A DNA stretch of 64,000 nt from Mycobacterium sp. (GTDB taxonomy: Bacteria; Actinomycetota; Actinomycetes; Mycobacteriales; Mycobacteriaceae). The notes below the pieces were generated by a model. That model was not told the DNA's origin and did not search any database. It saw only the letters and a list, made by a program, of their open reading frames with translations. A program made the position numbers and the translations under genes. This document shows, in pieces, positions 1 to 8,532 of this stretch (its first letter is position 1; the number at the start of each line of letters is the position of its first letter). The stretch covers positions 372,001 to 436,000 of the forward strand of contig JAKFVT010000033.1 in assembly GCA_021732005.1 (NCBI GenBank). The letters are read 5' to 3'.

Positions 1-2
1 TC

Positions 3-134
3 GCCGCCGCGGTCTATGTCGGCTGGCGCGCGGTTCGCGCTCAGGCGCACCGGCCGAAGACCAGGGTTGTCGGCCCCGACGACGATCCCGACTTCCTGTG
101 GCGACTCAGCCACGGCGACAACAACCCCCGCTAA
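3..134 (+). CDS. C-terminal tail of an unidentified protein (5' end outside window)
   Basis: An open frame enters from the left edge and ends at a TAA at 132-134. The visible 43 residues begin with a hydrophobic stretch (AAAVYVGW), then basic residues, then an acidic DDDPDFLWRLSHGDNNPR end, which looks like the cytoplasmic tail of a small membrane protein. It converges on the MinD-like gene. Its stop lies inside a 10-bp tandem repeat that also supplies further in-register stops. The family cannot be named from this fragment. Confidence 0.5.
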   Translation, partial: AAAVYVGWRAVRAQAHRPKTRVVGPDDDPDFLWRLSHGDNNPR

Positions 135-153
135 CCCCCGCTAACCCCCGCTA
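123..153. repeat. Three tandem copies of a 10-bp unit between convergent stops
   Basis: The unit AACCCCCGCT occurs three times in perfect tandem (123-132, 133-142, 143-152) and runs into CTAG. The copies place repeated TAA/TAG triplets at the end of the left-edge gene. The final CTA is the stop codon of the MinD-like gene on the other strand. Replication slippage at the stop is the simplest explanation; no function is evident. Confidence 0.8.
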
Positions 154-1329
154 GCCGAACCGTTCGTTGACGTCGACGGCGGGAAAGCCGTCGGCCACCA
201 CGGCAGCCAACTGAACCAGAGCCTCGCGAGTCTTCGGCTTCAGCCGTTCGAGATCGATTTCGGCGCCCTCTTCCAGATGCGGGTCGAACGGCACCACGCA
301 TACCGCGCGGCACCGCCGCGAGAAGTGGTCCACCACCTTCTGCATGTCGACCTTGCCCGACCGCGGCCGGACGGCGTTGATCACGCACACCGACCGGCGC
401 ACCAGGTCCTGATGGCCGTGGGCGTCCAGCCAGTCCAGCGTCGCCGATGCGCTGCGCGCCCCGTCCACCGAACCTGAACTCACCACGACCAGTGCGTCGG
501 CCTGCGACAGCACCGACGACATCGCCGAATGCAGCAGCCCGGTGCCGCAGTCGGTGAGCACCAGGCTGTAGAACCGCTCGAGCACCGCCAGCGCCTTGTC
601 GTAATCCGTCGCGCTGAACGCCTCGGACACCGCGGGGTCGCTCTCCGACGCCAGGACTTCCAGACGACTCGGGCCCTGCGAGGTGTAACCGCGGACGTCG
701 CTGTAGCGCTCGATCTTCTCGGCGTCGCGCAGCAGATGACGCACGGTGGCCGGGGTTTCCAGCGGCACCTTCTGGCTCAGCGTCCCGCGGTCGGGATTCG
801 CGTCGACCGCGATCACGCGGTCGCCGCGAATGGTGGCGAACGTGCCGCCCAGGGTGGCGGTGATCGTCGTCTTGCCGACCCCGCCCTTCAGCGACAGCAG
901 CGCGATCTTGTAGCAGCCCTGCAGCGGACGGTTCACCTGTGCGACGAGGTTGGTGTGGTGCGCGGCCCGCTGGCCCTCACCGACGTTGATCAGCTTCCCC
1001 GACGCCAGATACAGCCAACGGCGCCAGCCACCGGACGGCGGCGGCTTCACCTGGCGTAGCAGCGCGCTCGTCGACAGGTCCGGATACGGAGTCGGCGGCA
1101 CCGTCGGGCGGTACGAGGGCACCGGATGCTCGGCGACGTACTGGTTGAACAGCGGCGCGGCCGCGGTCAGCGATTCCATCGGGATGCCGATCGGCGGCGT
1201 CGGCGCCAGCCAGTCCGGTTCGGATTCGGGTGCGGCGGTCGCCGGATCGGCGAACCGCTGTTCGGTGCGGAATACCGTTGTCGCATCAGTTAATTCATGG
1301 CCCTGGCGGGACCCATGAGGAGTGGACAC
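151..1329 (-). CDS. MinD/ParA-like P-loop ATPase (Rv0530-like)
   Basis: The central part carries a deviant Walker A motif, LKGGVGKTT, followed by VIAVDANPDRGTL, and later LVLTDCGTG and a VVVSSGSVDGARSA stretch. This is the layout of MinD/ParA/Soj ATPases, which act as positioning switches on membrane or nucleoid. About 130 proline-rich residues precede the ATPase domain, as in other mycobacterial MinD-like proteins. The GTG at 1329 is preferred over the one at 1335 because AGGGGG lies 8 nt upstream of it. It lies downstream of, and on the same strand as, the cytochrome c maturation genes, as Rv0530 does in M. tuberculosis. Its cellular target is unknown. Confidence 0.8.
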   Translation of the reverse strand: MSTPHGSRQGHELTDATTVFRTEQRFADPATAAPESEPDWLAPTPPIGIPMESLTAAAPLFNQYVAEHPVPSYRPTVPPTPYPDLSTSALLRQVKPPPSGGWRRWLYLASGKLINVGEGQRAAHHTNLVAQVNRPLQGCYKIALLSLKGGVGKTTITATLGGTFATIRGDRVIAVDANPDRGTLSQKVPLETPATVRHLLRDAEKIERYSDVRGYTSQGPSRLEVLASESDPAVSEAFSATDYDKALAVLERFYSLVLTDCGTGLLHSAMSSVLSQADALVVVSSGSVDGARSASATLDWLDAHGHQDLVRRSVCVINAVRPRSGKVDMQKVVDHFSRRCRAVCVVPFDPHLEEGAEIDLERLKPKTREALVQLAAVVADGFPAVDVNERFG

Positions 1330-1405
1330 GTGCACTTCCCCCTGACATTTCGTTTCGGGTCGAGTGGTTGTTCGTGGGTCCTTTGAACCCTAGCGCACGC
1401 CCGCG

Positions 1406-2380
1406 TCAGCTCACTCCGGCGTAGGAGTGCAGGCCGACCGTCACCAGGTTGATGAAGAACAGATTGAAGACCATCGCGACGAAGCCAATGACGTTGATCC
1501 ACGCGGCTTTCTTGTCGCGCCATCCCGCCGTCGAGCGGGCGTGCAGGTATGCGGCATAGACCACCCACGCGATGAAAGACACCGTCTCCTTGGGGTCCCA
1601 GCCCCAGTACCGGCCCCATGCCTCTTCGGCCCAGATGGCACCGAAGATGACGCCGAAGCCGAAGATCGGGAAGGCGAAAATCGTGGTGCGGTAAGCGATT
1701 CGGTCGAGGGTCTGGGCATCGGGCATCCGCTGCACGATGCGCGCGAGCGTGCCCTCCCGCTCCGGTGCCGCAAACGACGACATCTTCAGCAGGAACATGA
1801 TGCTGGCCATGCCGGCGACCAGGAAGACACCCGAGCCGAGGCTGACAACCGAGACGTGGATCGGTAGCCAATACGACTGCAGCGCGGGCATCACCGGCGC
1901 GGCATTGGTGTAGAGCCAGCGGCCAGAAACGGTCAGCAGAATCAGCACAGGAACGAGTACGAAAACCCACAGCGCGCGGTACTGCGGTTTCCGCAGGACG
2001 ATAGCGCCCGCCACCAGACCGCAGAAGCTCGTCAGGTTGATGAACTCGTACATGTTGCCCCACGGCACCCGCGCGGTGGCCAGACCGCGCAGCACGATGC
2101 AGACGAACAGCAAGGCGATGCCGAGGTACACCAGCGACAGGCCTGCCGTGCCGATACGTTCGTCGGCGGAGCGCCGGGGTCTGTCGACAACCACGCCGGG
2201 GCGGTCACTGTCCGCGGCGACTCCTGCTGAAACCAGCTCGCGGGCCTCGACCTTGCGGCCACGGCTGTAGGCGAGTTCGACGGCCAGCAGCAGCAGCGCC
2301 AAGACCAGGACGACGACCGACGATGTGAAAGCCCAGTCGGAGTAGCGGGCCAACCCGATGTCGATGTGCTCGGTATTCAT
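1406..2380 (-). CDS. ccsB: System II cytochrome c synthase subunit CcsB/ResC
   Basis: A polytopic membrane protein of 324 residues carrying the tryptophan-rich heme-handling motif WGRYWGWDPKE, with conserved histidines in flanking helices. This is the CcsA/ResC signature. Together with ResB it would export heme and attach it to CXXCH apocytochromes outside the membrane. An N-terminal helix precedes a cytoplasmic stretch of about 60 residues before the core. The ATG at 2380 starts 2 nt after the resB stop, so the two are translationally linked. It is the last gene of the hemL-to-ccsB chain. Confidence 0.93.
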   Translation of the reverse strand: MNTEHIDIGLARYSDWAFTSSVVVLVLALLLLAVELAYSRGRKVEARELVSAGVAADSDRPGVVVDRPRRSADERIGTAGLSLVYLGIALLFVCIVLRGLATARVPWGNMYEFINLTSFCGLVAGAIVLRKPQYRALWVFVLVPVLILLTVSGRWLYTNAAPVMPALQSYWLPIHVSVVSLGSGVFLVAGMASIMFLLKMSSFAAPEREGTLARIVQRMPDAQTLDRIAYRTTIFAFPIFGFGVIFGAIWAEEAWGRYWGWDPKETVSFIAWVVYAAYLHARSTAGWRDKKAAWINVIGFVAMVFNLFFINLVTVGLHSYAGVS

Positions 2381-2382
2381 GC

Positions 2383-3951
2383 TCAGACCTTCTCTTTCGA
2401 CGGCTCCGGCAGGTCCGCCAACATCCGTTCGGTGAGCTTCTCGAACTCGTTGCCCCAGCCGGAGTTGTCGGTGCGGGCCAGACCGCCCAGCTCGACGTTC
2501 ACCGTACCGGGCGTCTGCGCTGCGGAGATCCTCGCCCACACCCGGCGGCGGCGCACGATCAGCGACACCAGCAGACCCGCCATCATCGACATCGCGAACA
2601 CCAGCACCCCCACCTGCCCGGGATCGTGCGAAACCTGCAGGTTGACGAACGGGGTGGCGCCGTCGAACCGCACCACGGTGCCGTCGTCGAGGCGTACTTC
2701 TTCGCCGAGGCGCAGGTTGGTGCGCTTGACCTTGGTCAGCCGCTTCTGCTCGATGAGCCGCGGATCGAGCGTGAACAGTGACTGGGGTCGGCCGGTGTCC
2801 AGCCCGGTGTCGCCGCGGTAGATGTCGATGGCCACCGCCGGGTCGTTGGCCGCCGGATACTTCGACGACAGCAAGGTGCCGTCGAGTTCGGCGGTGGGCG
2901 CGAACAGGCCCATGATCGCCAGCTGATGTTTACGCCGCTCCGAGGGGTCGGGGTACATGCCGCCGGGCGGGTCGACGCGGATCACGCCCGAGGACAGCAG
3001 GGTGTGCTGATCGTCCGGGCGCCACTGCAGGGTCTGGGTCCGCTTCTGTCCGTTCGGGAAGGTGACGGTGAACGTCGGGGCGTAACCGTGACCCTGCAGG
3101 TACACCCGGTCGCCGCCGATGCGCAGCGGATGGTTGACCTCGAGACGGTAGGGCCGCCAGGTGCCGGCGGCAAGATCGTCCCCGGCCTGGTAGTCGATGT
3201 TCGACGCGAACGACAGCGCCTGCCCGTTGGGCAGGTAGTGGGCTTGGAAGTCGTTGACTCGCACGCACATCGGGTACAGAGAAGTGCCGTCGACGCTGTT
3301 ACCGGCCCGGAACGAGTCGAATGCCGCCGGCGAGGCCGAGCAGAAACCGGGGCCGCCGTTGGCGATGACGATGACGTTGCCCTCGTAACCGAACAGCTTG
3401 CCGACGGCGATCGCCACCAGCAGACCGAGCAGGGAGAAGTGGAAAACGATGTTGCCGAACTCCCGTAGATAACCCTTCTCGGCCGAAATCTCCGTGACGT
3501 CGTCCACCTGGCGGGTGACCCGTCGCCAGCCCTTGAGCCGTTCGGCTATGCCGGCCGCGACGGTTTCCTGCGTCCCCACCACCTCGGCGGTGGCGTACTT
3601 GGGCAGCCGGGACAGGTTGCGCGGAGCCGGAACCGGCACGGCTCGCATGCTCTTGACGTGTTCGATCATCCGCGGGGTCAGGCAGCCCACCAGCGAGATG
3701 AACAGCAGCGCGTAGATCGCGGTGAACCAGAAACTGGAGAACACCTCGAAGAACTGCAGGCGGTTGAGCCATGGCCCGATGATGTTGTGCTCGGCGATGT
3801 ACTGCCCGACCTTGGCGTCATTCAGGCTGCGCTGCGGCAGCAGCGCACCGGGCACCGCGGCGACGGCGAGCAGGAACAGCAGCACCAGAGCGGTACCCAT
3901 GGAGGTCAACGCCCGCCAAAGGGTGCGGATCAACGTGACGACAGATCTCAA
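2383..3951 (-). CDS. resB: Cytochrome c biogenesis protein ResB
   Basis: 522 residues. There are hydrophobic segments near the N-terminus (LVLLFLLAVAAVPGALLPQ, FWFTAIYALLFISLVG) and around residue 170, a large exported domain, and a last helix (VLVFAMSMMAGLLVSLIV) before a cytoplasmic tail. This is the ResB/Ccs1 topology; the family partners CcsA/ResC in system II heme ligation. The start is a TTG at 3951 that shares bases with the ccdA TGA (TTGA, 4-nt overlap), so coupling rather than a strong ribosome site probably sets its translation. Confidence 0.92.
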   Translation of the reverse strand: MRSVVTLIRTLWRALTSMGTALVLLFLLAVAAVPGALLPQRSLNDAKVGQYIAEHNIIGPWLNRLQFFEVFSSFWFTAIYALLFISLVGCLTPRMIEHVKSMRAVPVPAPRNLSRLPKYATAEVVGTQETVAAGIAERLKGWRRVTRQVDDVTEISAEKGYLREFGNIVFHFSLLGLLVAIAVGKLFGYEGNVIVIANGGPGFCSASPAAFDSFRAGNSVDGTSLYPMCVRVNDFQAHYLPNGQALSFASNIDYQAGDDLAAGTWRPYRLEVNHPLRIGGDRVYLQGHGYAPTFTVTFPNGQKRTQTLQWRPDDQHTLLSSGVIRVDPPGGMYPDPSERRKHQLAIMGLFAPTAELDGTLLSSKYPAANDPAVAIDIYRGDTGLDTGRPQSLFTLDPRLIEQKRLTKVKRTNLRLGEEVRLDDGTVVRFDGATPFVNLQVSHDPGQVGVLVFAMSMMAGLLVSLIVRRRRVWARISAAQTPGTVNVELGGLARTDNSGWGNEFEKLTERMLADLPEPSKEKV

Positions 3952-4718
3952 ATCGGCAGCCTCACGTCGGACACGAAGGCGTCACGCACCCAGGAGATGA
4001 AGTCGTTCCACGCCCCGGTGACCAGGGCCAGCCCCACGGCGATCAACAGCACACCGCCGACGATCTGGATGGTCCGGGTGTGTCGGCGCAGCCAGCCCAA
4101 TCCGTTGGCGGCCCAACTGGATCCCAGCGCCAGCACCACGAACGGGATGCCCAGGCCCAGGCAGTAGGCGATCACCAGGACGACACCGCGGGCAACGCTG
4201 GCGCCGTCGGTGGCCGAGGCGACGGTGATCACCCCGGTCAGCGTCGGCCCCAGGCACGGCGTCCAGCCCAGCCCGAACACCGCGCCGAGCAGTGGGGCCC
4301 CCGCCACACCGGCGAACCGGCGCGGGGTGAACCGGGCCTGACGCTGCAGCGCCGGGATGAAGCCGATGAACGCCAGGCCCATGACGATGGTCAGCACCCC
4401 GCCGACACGTTGCAGCACAAGCTGATTGGTGATGAGCGTGGTGGTCATCCCCAATACCGCCACCGTGCCGAGCACGAAGACCAGGGTGAAGCCTGCAACG
4501 AACAGCAGCGCCGACCCGGCCACCCGCAGGCGCTGTGTCCGCACGGCCACCGGACCGGCTGTGTCGTCCACACCGACGACCGCCGCGAGGTAGGACAGGT
4601 AACCGGGAACCAGCGGAACCACACACGGCGAGGCGAACGACACCAAACCGGCAAGCACGCAGACGCCCAGGGCCAGCAGCAGCGGGCCCGCGGCGGCGGT
4701 CTGAGCGAAACCGGTCAC
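3948..4718 (-). CDS. ccdA: Thiol-disulfide electron carrier CcdA
   Basis: 256 residues with about six transmembrane segments and the two conserved cysteine regions of CcdA/DsbD-beta proteins: FASPCVVPLVPGYLSY near the N-terminus and GWTPCLGPTL in the middle. CcdA passes reducing power from cytoplasmic thioredoxin to extracytoplasmic thioredoxin-like proteins that keep apocytochrome thiols reduced. The GTG at 4718 overlaps the resA stop by 4 nt (GTGA), and the gene overlaps resB likewise. Confidence 0.93.
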   Translation of the reverse strand: MTGFAQTAAAGPLLLALGVCVLAGLVSFASPCVVPLVPGYLSYLAAVVGVDDTAGPVAVRTQRLRVAGSALLFVAGFTLVFVLGTVAVLGMTTTLITNQLVLQRVGGVLTIVMGLAFIGFIPALQRQARFTPRRFAGVAGAPLLGAVFGLGWTPCLGPTLTGVITVASATDGASVARGVVLVIAYCLGLGIPFVVLALGSSWAANGLGWLRRHTRTIQIVGGVLLIAVGLALVTGAWNDFISWVRDAFVSDVRLPI

Positions 4719-5311
4719 GGTGCGCCCGGCTTCGGCTCGGCTGCCAGCCGCTGCACCACCGGCAGCAGGTCCTCGGCCAGCAGTTCGCGCAGGAACACCG
4801 CGGCGACCCGGTGTTGCCGGTCGAGCACCACCGTCGACGGGATCACGGTGGCGGGGTACTTGCCGCCGAAGGCGATCATGGTGCGCATCGCCGGGTCGTA
4901 GATCGACGGGAACGTGACCTTGCGGTCGACGACGAAATCCTGCGGAGCGCTGATGTCGTTGTCCCGCACGTCGATCCCGAGGAACGCCACTCCCAGATCA
5001 CGGGTCTGGGCGTAGACCTGCTCCAGCTGGGTGATCTCGGACCGGCACGGCCCGCACCACTGACCCCACACGTTGATCACGACGACTCTTCCCTCGAAGT
5101 CCTTCAGCGAGACGGTCTTCGAGGTGTCCATCAGCTCAGGACCGGACAGCGGTCCGGGGGTGCCGCGACTGCTCGGCGGGTCGTAGAAGATGTCGGTCTT
5201 GCCGCCCGGGGCGACGAACTCGAATGTCCCGCCCTGGGCGACAGCGTCGTCACCGGTGGAGCAGCCGACCAACACCGTCGCCGCCACCAGGAGGACCAAC
5301 AACCGCTTCAC
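4715..5311 (-). CDS. resA: Membrane-anchored thioredoxin-like protein ResA (Rv0526-like)
   Basis: 198 residues. The N-terminus is a lipoprotein signal with lipobox LVGC (Cys17). The thioredoxin fold carries WCGPC at about residues 85-89, followed by the conserved GIDVRD and TFPSIYDP regions. ResA-type proteins reduce the disulfide of apocytochrome CXXCH before heme attachment, taking electrons from CcdA. The GTG at 5311 overlaps the phosphatase stop by 4 nt, and the ccdA GTG overlaps its own stop. Confidence 0.92.
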   Translation of the reverse strand: MKRLLVLLVAATVLVGCSTGDDAVAQGGTFEFVAPGGKTDIFYDPPSSRGTPGPLSGPELMDTSKTVSLKDFEGRVVVINVWGQWCGPCRSEITQLEQVYAQTRDLGVAFLGIDVRDNDISAPQDFVVDRKVTFPSIYDPAMRTMIAFGGKYPATVIPSTVVLDRQHRVAAVFLRELLAEDLLPVVQRLAAEPKPGAP

Positions 5312-5916
5312 TGCCCGGCGAGCTCCGAGTATCCCCAGCCGACGTACTCATCCCCATCGAAATAGAACGACGTCACCGATGCCAGGTTGCACAGCCGCCG
5401 GGTCGGAAAGTGGTGCAGCTGAGCACCGGTCATGGACCGGCGCAGCGTCTCGACCGGCAGCTGATGGCTGACGCAGACCGCCTCGTGCCCGGCACCCTTG
5501 ACCCGCGCCCGGTCCACCGCGCGCCGCATCCGCTCGGCGATCTCCCGATAGGGCTCCCCCCAGGTCGGTGTGCGCGGGTTACGCAGATGCCACCAGTTCC
5601 GGGGGTCGCGCAGGGCCCCGTCGCCCGGGGACACCCTCTGCCCCTGAAATACGTTGTGCGACTCGATGAGTTCGTCATCGGTGTCGATCGCCAACCCGTG
5701 GTGCGCTGCGATCGGCGCGGCCGTCTCCTGGGCGCGCTCCAGGGGCGACGCCACCACGTAGCTGATGTCGCGGGCGGCCAGCCAGCTGGCCACCGCGGCG
5801 GCCTGCGCGCGGCCACGGTCCGACAGGTGAAAGTCAGGAAGACGCCCGTACAGGATGCCCTCGGGATTGTGAACCTCGCCGTGGCGCATCACGTGTACGA
5901 CGGTCCGTTCGGTCAT
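5308..5916 (-). CDS. Histidine phosphatase family protein (Rv0525-like)
   Basis: 202 residues with the phosphoglycerate-mutase superfamily RHG motif near the start ([10 protein letters not shown]), a later acidic [10 protein letters not shown] segment and the second histidine in [11 protein letters not shown]. It is a likely broad or unknown phosphomonoesterase; its substrate cannot be told from sequence. The ATG at 5916 overlaps the hemL stop (ATGA) and its own stop overlaps the resA GTG. Its fixed place between hemL and resA suggests a link to heme or cytochrome maturation, but that is inference. Confidence 0.85.
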   Translation of the reverse strand: MTERTVVHVMRHGEVHNPEGILYGRLPDFHLSDRGRAQAAAVASWLAARDISYVVASPLERAQETAAPIAAHHGLAIDTDDELIESHNVFQGQRVSPGDGALRDPRNWWHLRNPRTPTWGEPYREIAERMRRAVDRARVKGAGHEAVCVSHQLPVETLRRSMTGAQLHHFPTRRLCNLASVTSFYFDGDEYVGWGYSELAGQ

Positions 5917-7229
5917 TGCTTGGCTCCTGCGGCCGCGCGGGCCGCCGCCGGGAGGGCTTCGGCGATTCGGTCGAAGGCGGCGTCGTCGAGTGCGGCTGAG
6001 ACGAACCAGGTTTCGAAGGCGCTCGGCGGGGCGTACACCCCGGCGTCGAGCAGGGCATGGAAGAACGCCGGGAAACGCCAGGTCTCGCTGGCCTTCGCCT
6101 CGGCGAAGTTGGTGACCGGCGAGTCGGTGAAGAACACCGACAAGAAGTTGCCGGCCCGCGGAACCTGATGGGCCACACCAGCTTCGGTAAGGGCGTCGGC
6201 GAGAAGGCTCGCCAGCCGGTCGGCGTTGGCGTCGAGGGCGGCGTAGACCGCGTCGTCGGCGTTGCGCAGGGTGGCCAGTCCGGCGGCCACCGCCACCGGG
6301 TTCCCGGACAGGGTGCCGGCTTGGTACACCGGCCCCAGCGGGGCCAGGCGTTCCATCACGTCTCTGCGGCCGCCGAATGCCGCGGCGGGCAGCCCACCGC
6401 TCATCACCTTGCCGAAGGTGAACAGGTCGGCATCGACGGGATCGAGCCCGTACCAACCACTTCGGCTCATCCGGAACCCGGTCATCACCTCGTCGATGAT
6501 CAGCAGCGCGCCGTGCTCAGCGGTGATGCGCCGCAGTGCGGCGTTGTAGCCGGGCAGCGGCGCCACGGCACCCATGTTGCCCGGGCACGCCTCGGTGATG
6601 ACCGCGGCGATGGTGTCGCCGAACGCGGCGAAGGACTCCTCCACGGCGGCGACGTCGTTGTAGGGCAACACGATCGTGTCGGCGGCCGTGGCGCCGGTGA
6701 CTCCTGGCGAGGACGGCAGACCGAGGGTGGCGACGCCCGAACCGGCGTCGGCGAGCAGCGCGTCGACGTGGCCGTGGTAGCAGCCGGAGAACTTGATGAC
6801 CTTGGAGCGTCCGGTGAAGCCGCGCGCCAGGCGCACCGCGCTCATGGTGGCCTCGGTGCCGGAGTTGACCAGGCGCACCCGTTCGACCGGTTTCACCCGG
6901 GCGATGATCTCGGCGGCCAGCTCGGTCTCACCGGACGTCGGCGCCCCGAACGACAAGCCGTTGGCCGCGGCGCGCTGTACCGCTTCGACGACGGCCGGGT
7001 GTGCGTGCCCCAGGATCATCGGGCCCCACGAGCACACCAGGTCGATATAGCGGTTGCTGTCGGCGTCGGTCAGCCAGTAGCCCTTGGCGGAGGTGATGTA
7101 GCGAGGCGTGCCGCCGACGGAATTGAAGGCCCGGACCGGCGAGTTCACTCCGCCGGGGATGACTGCGCAGGCGTCGGCGAACAGCCCGGCCGATGCCGCC
7201 GTGGAGGCGGCGTGATCCGTACTGCTCAT
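5913..7229 (-). CDS. hemL: Glutamate-1-semialdehyde 2,1-aminomutase
   Basis: 438 residues of a class III PLP aminotransferase. Visible motifs are [13 protein letters not shown] at the N-terminus, the [16 protein letters not shown] phosphate-binding region, [12 protein letters not shown], and [18 protein letters not shown] with the Schiff-base lysine. It converts glutamate-1-semialdehyde to 5-aminolevulinate, the step after HemA, which is encoded in this window near 23 kb. ATG 7229 is chosen; a GTG six bases upstream (7235) is an alternative. It is the first gene of the chain running into resA-ccdA-resB-ccsB. Confidence 0.95.
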   Translation of the reverse strand: MSSTDHAASTAASAGLFADACAVIPGGVNSPVRAFNSVGGTPRYITSAKGYWLTDADSNRYIDLVCSWGPMILGHAHPAVVEAVQRAAANGLSFGAPTSGETELAAEIIARVKPVERVRLVNSGTEATMSAVRLARGFTGRSKVIKFSGCYHGHVDALLADAGSGVATLGLPSSPGVTGATAADTIVLPYNDVAAVEESFAAFGDTIAAVITEACPGNMGAVAPLPGYNAALRRITAEHGALLIIDEVMTGFRMSRSGWYGLDPVDADLFTFGKVMSGGLPAAAFGGRRDVMERLAPLGPVYQAGTLSGNPVAVAAGLATLRNADDAVYAALDANADRLASLLADALTEAGVAHQVPRAGNFLSVFFTDSPVTNFAEAKASETWRFPAFFHALLDAGVYAPPSAFETWFVSAALDDAAFDRIAEALPAAARAAAGAKQ

Positions 7230-7311
7230 GGCCACCAGTGTCCCAGACTGCGGGCATGCTCAACTACAGGGTGTAGGAGTGGAATGGAGCACCGGCAAGA
7301 GCGCAGGACAC

Positions 7312-7376
7312 CCACGAGATTGAACTCATGCAGCGAACGGGCGAGTTGACCTCTGCGTGGTGTCAATCTCGCGTGG
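7312..7376. repeat. Intergenic inverted repeat with nested arms
   Basis: Between hemL and the next gene, CCACGAGATTGA (7312-7323) is mirrored by TCAATCTCG-c-GTGG (7363-7376) with one bulged base. An inner AACTC/GAGTT pair (7323-7327, 7343-7347) lies between them. The element sits upstream of hemL and downstream of the oxidoreductase gene on the same strand. It has no U-tract, so it does not look like a simple terminator. It could be a REP-like dispersed palindrome or a regulatory RNA structure. Confidence 0.55.
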
Positions 7377-7388
7377 ACTTGGGCCTCC

Positions 7389-7784
7389 TCACACCGGTTC
7401 GAGCGAGAAAACCGGGTGGTCGGCGGGGTCAGGCAGCTTGGTGAAGCAGCCGTCGACCGCCTTACCTGCTTTCGCGCGGTAGGCCGTCAGGACCGGCGAG
7501 CGTTCCGATACCGGGAGTTCAGTGGCGGTGAACCGGGCCGCGCCCACCTTGGTGTCCAAAATCACCACCGGATTGGCGCGCACGTTCTTCACCCACTGCG
7601 ACTCCCCCCGCGTCGACACCAGGTACCGGATCCCATCGACCTCGACGCTGAGCACCGGGATCTTCTGCTGTTGCCCGCTGCTGCGGGCCGTCACCGAGAG
7701 CGTCTCGCTGCCCGAGACGCCGGTGGCCATCGCGATCCGGTTGAACACCTTGGCGGTGAACCACGGGGGCTTGAGGTACGCCAT
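7389..7784 (-). CDS. Deazaflavin-dependent nitroreductase-family protein
   Basis: 131 residues with the split-barrel pattern of F420-binding DDN-like proteins: a basic N-terminus, a central VDGIRYLVSTRGESQWVKNVRANPVVIL strand-helix unit, and an ARFTATELP strand. Family members use F420H2 for reductions in mycobacteria; the substrate here is unknown. It is divergent from a second gene of the same broad family, with starts only 18 bp apart, so the two likely share a promoter region. The ATG is at 7784. Confidence 0.7.
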   Translation of the reverse strand: MAYLKPPWFTAKVFNRIAMATGVSGSETLSVTARSSGQQQKIPVLSVEVDGIRYLVSTRGESQWVKNVRANPVVILDTKVGAARFTATELPVSERSPVLTAYRAKAGKAVDGCFTKLPDPADHPVFSLEPV

Positions 7785-7802
7785 AGGTCAGAGTTTGATC
7801 GG

Positions 7803-8186
7803 ATGATGCAACTGCCGCAATGGCTGGCCAGGTTCAACCGGTACGTCACCAATCCGGTGCAGCGGTTGTGGGCCGGCTTCGTTCCGACGATGGGAATCCT
7901 CGAACACATCGGACGCCGCTCCGGTGCGCACTACCGCACCCCCTTGACGGTGTTCACCACCGACGACGGCATCGCGATCCTGCTCACCTACGGCCCCGAC
8001 CGGGATTGGCTGAAGAACATCACCGCGGCCGGCGGCGGCCGGCTCAAACGCTACGGACGAACCTTCACCGTCAGCAATCCACGGGTAATGCCCAAAACCG
8101 CAGCTGCCCATCATGTTTCAGCGGCATGGCGGCCACTGTTCACAATGCTGCCGTTCGAATCCGCGGTACTGCTGACCCGTTCCTGA
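7803..8186 (+). CDS. Second deazaflavin-dependent nitroreductase-family protein
   Basis: 127 residues. The GRRSGAHYRTPLTVF motif followed by ILLTYGPDRDWLKNITAAGG is typical of the DDN/FDOR split-barrel family, in which a WLKN or W-x-N-L stretch lies near the cofactor. Tandem ATGs at 7803 and 7806 are possible starts. Its 3' end overlaps the convergent membrane-protein gene by 47 bp. Substrate unknown; F420 use is a family-based inference. Confidence 0.72.
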   Translation: MMQLPQWLARFNRYVTNPVQRLWAGFVPTMGILEHIGRRSGAHYRTPLTVFTTDDGIAILLTYGPDRDWLKNITAAGGGRLKRYGRTFTVSNPRVMPKTAAAHHVSAAWRPLFTMLPFESAVLLTRS

Positions 8187-8532
8187 ACAACGACCGGGCG
8201 CACAACACCGCGGTGATCGCCTCGGCCAGCACGCTGATCAGCGCATGCGGTGCCGGCTGCCAGCCGTGTTCGATGAACCCCTGCAGTCCGATCGTGCGCG
8301 ACATCGCGAAAGCCCCCAGCGAACCGAGCGCGGCCACCAACGCCACCGCGCGCAACCATGCCGGACCGCCCACCGCTATCAGGATGGCCAGCGCGACGAA
8401 GACGCTCGTCAGCACCAGGAACCCCCGGCCGATCACCGGGATGGAGGAGTATCCGTGCAGGTAGAGGTAGCCGTGGCTGGCCGCGCTGACCAGCAGGCTC
8501 GCGGCGATCGCGAAATTGATCAGGCGGGTCAT
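8140..8532 (-). CDS. Small membrane protein of the cupredoxin operon
   Basis: 130 residues with about four hydrophobic segments (FAIAASLLVSAASHGYLYL, FLVLTSVFVALAILIAVGG, RAVALVAALGSLGAFAM, HALISVLAEAITAVLCA). The ATG at 8532 overlaps the metallophosphoesterase stop by 4 nt, so it is the third cistron after the cupredoxin and the phosphoesterase. The histidine next to the first helix (SHGYLYLHGY) is notable but no metal-binding family is recognised. Function unknown. Confidence 0.7.
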   Translation of the reverse strand: MTRLINFAIAASLLVSAASHGYLYLHGYSSIPVIGRGFLVLTSVFVALAILIAVGGPAWLRAVALVAALGSLGAFAMSRTIGLQGFIEHGWQPAPHALISVLAEAITAVLCARSLFRNGSAVPRIRTAAL

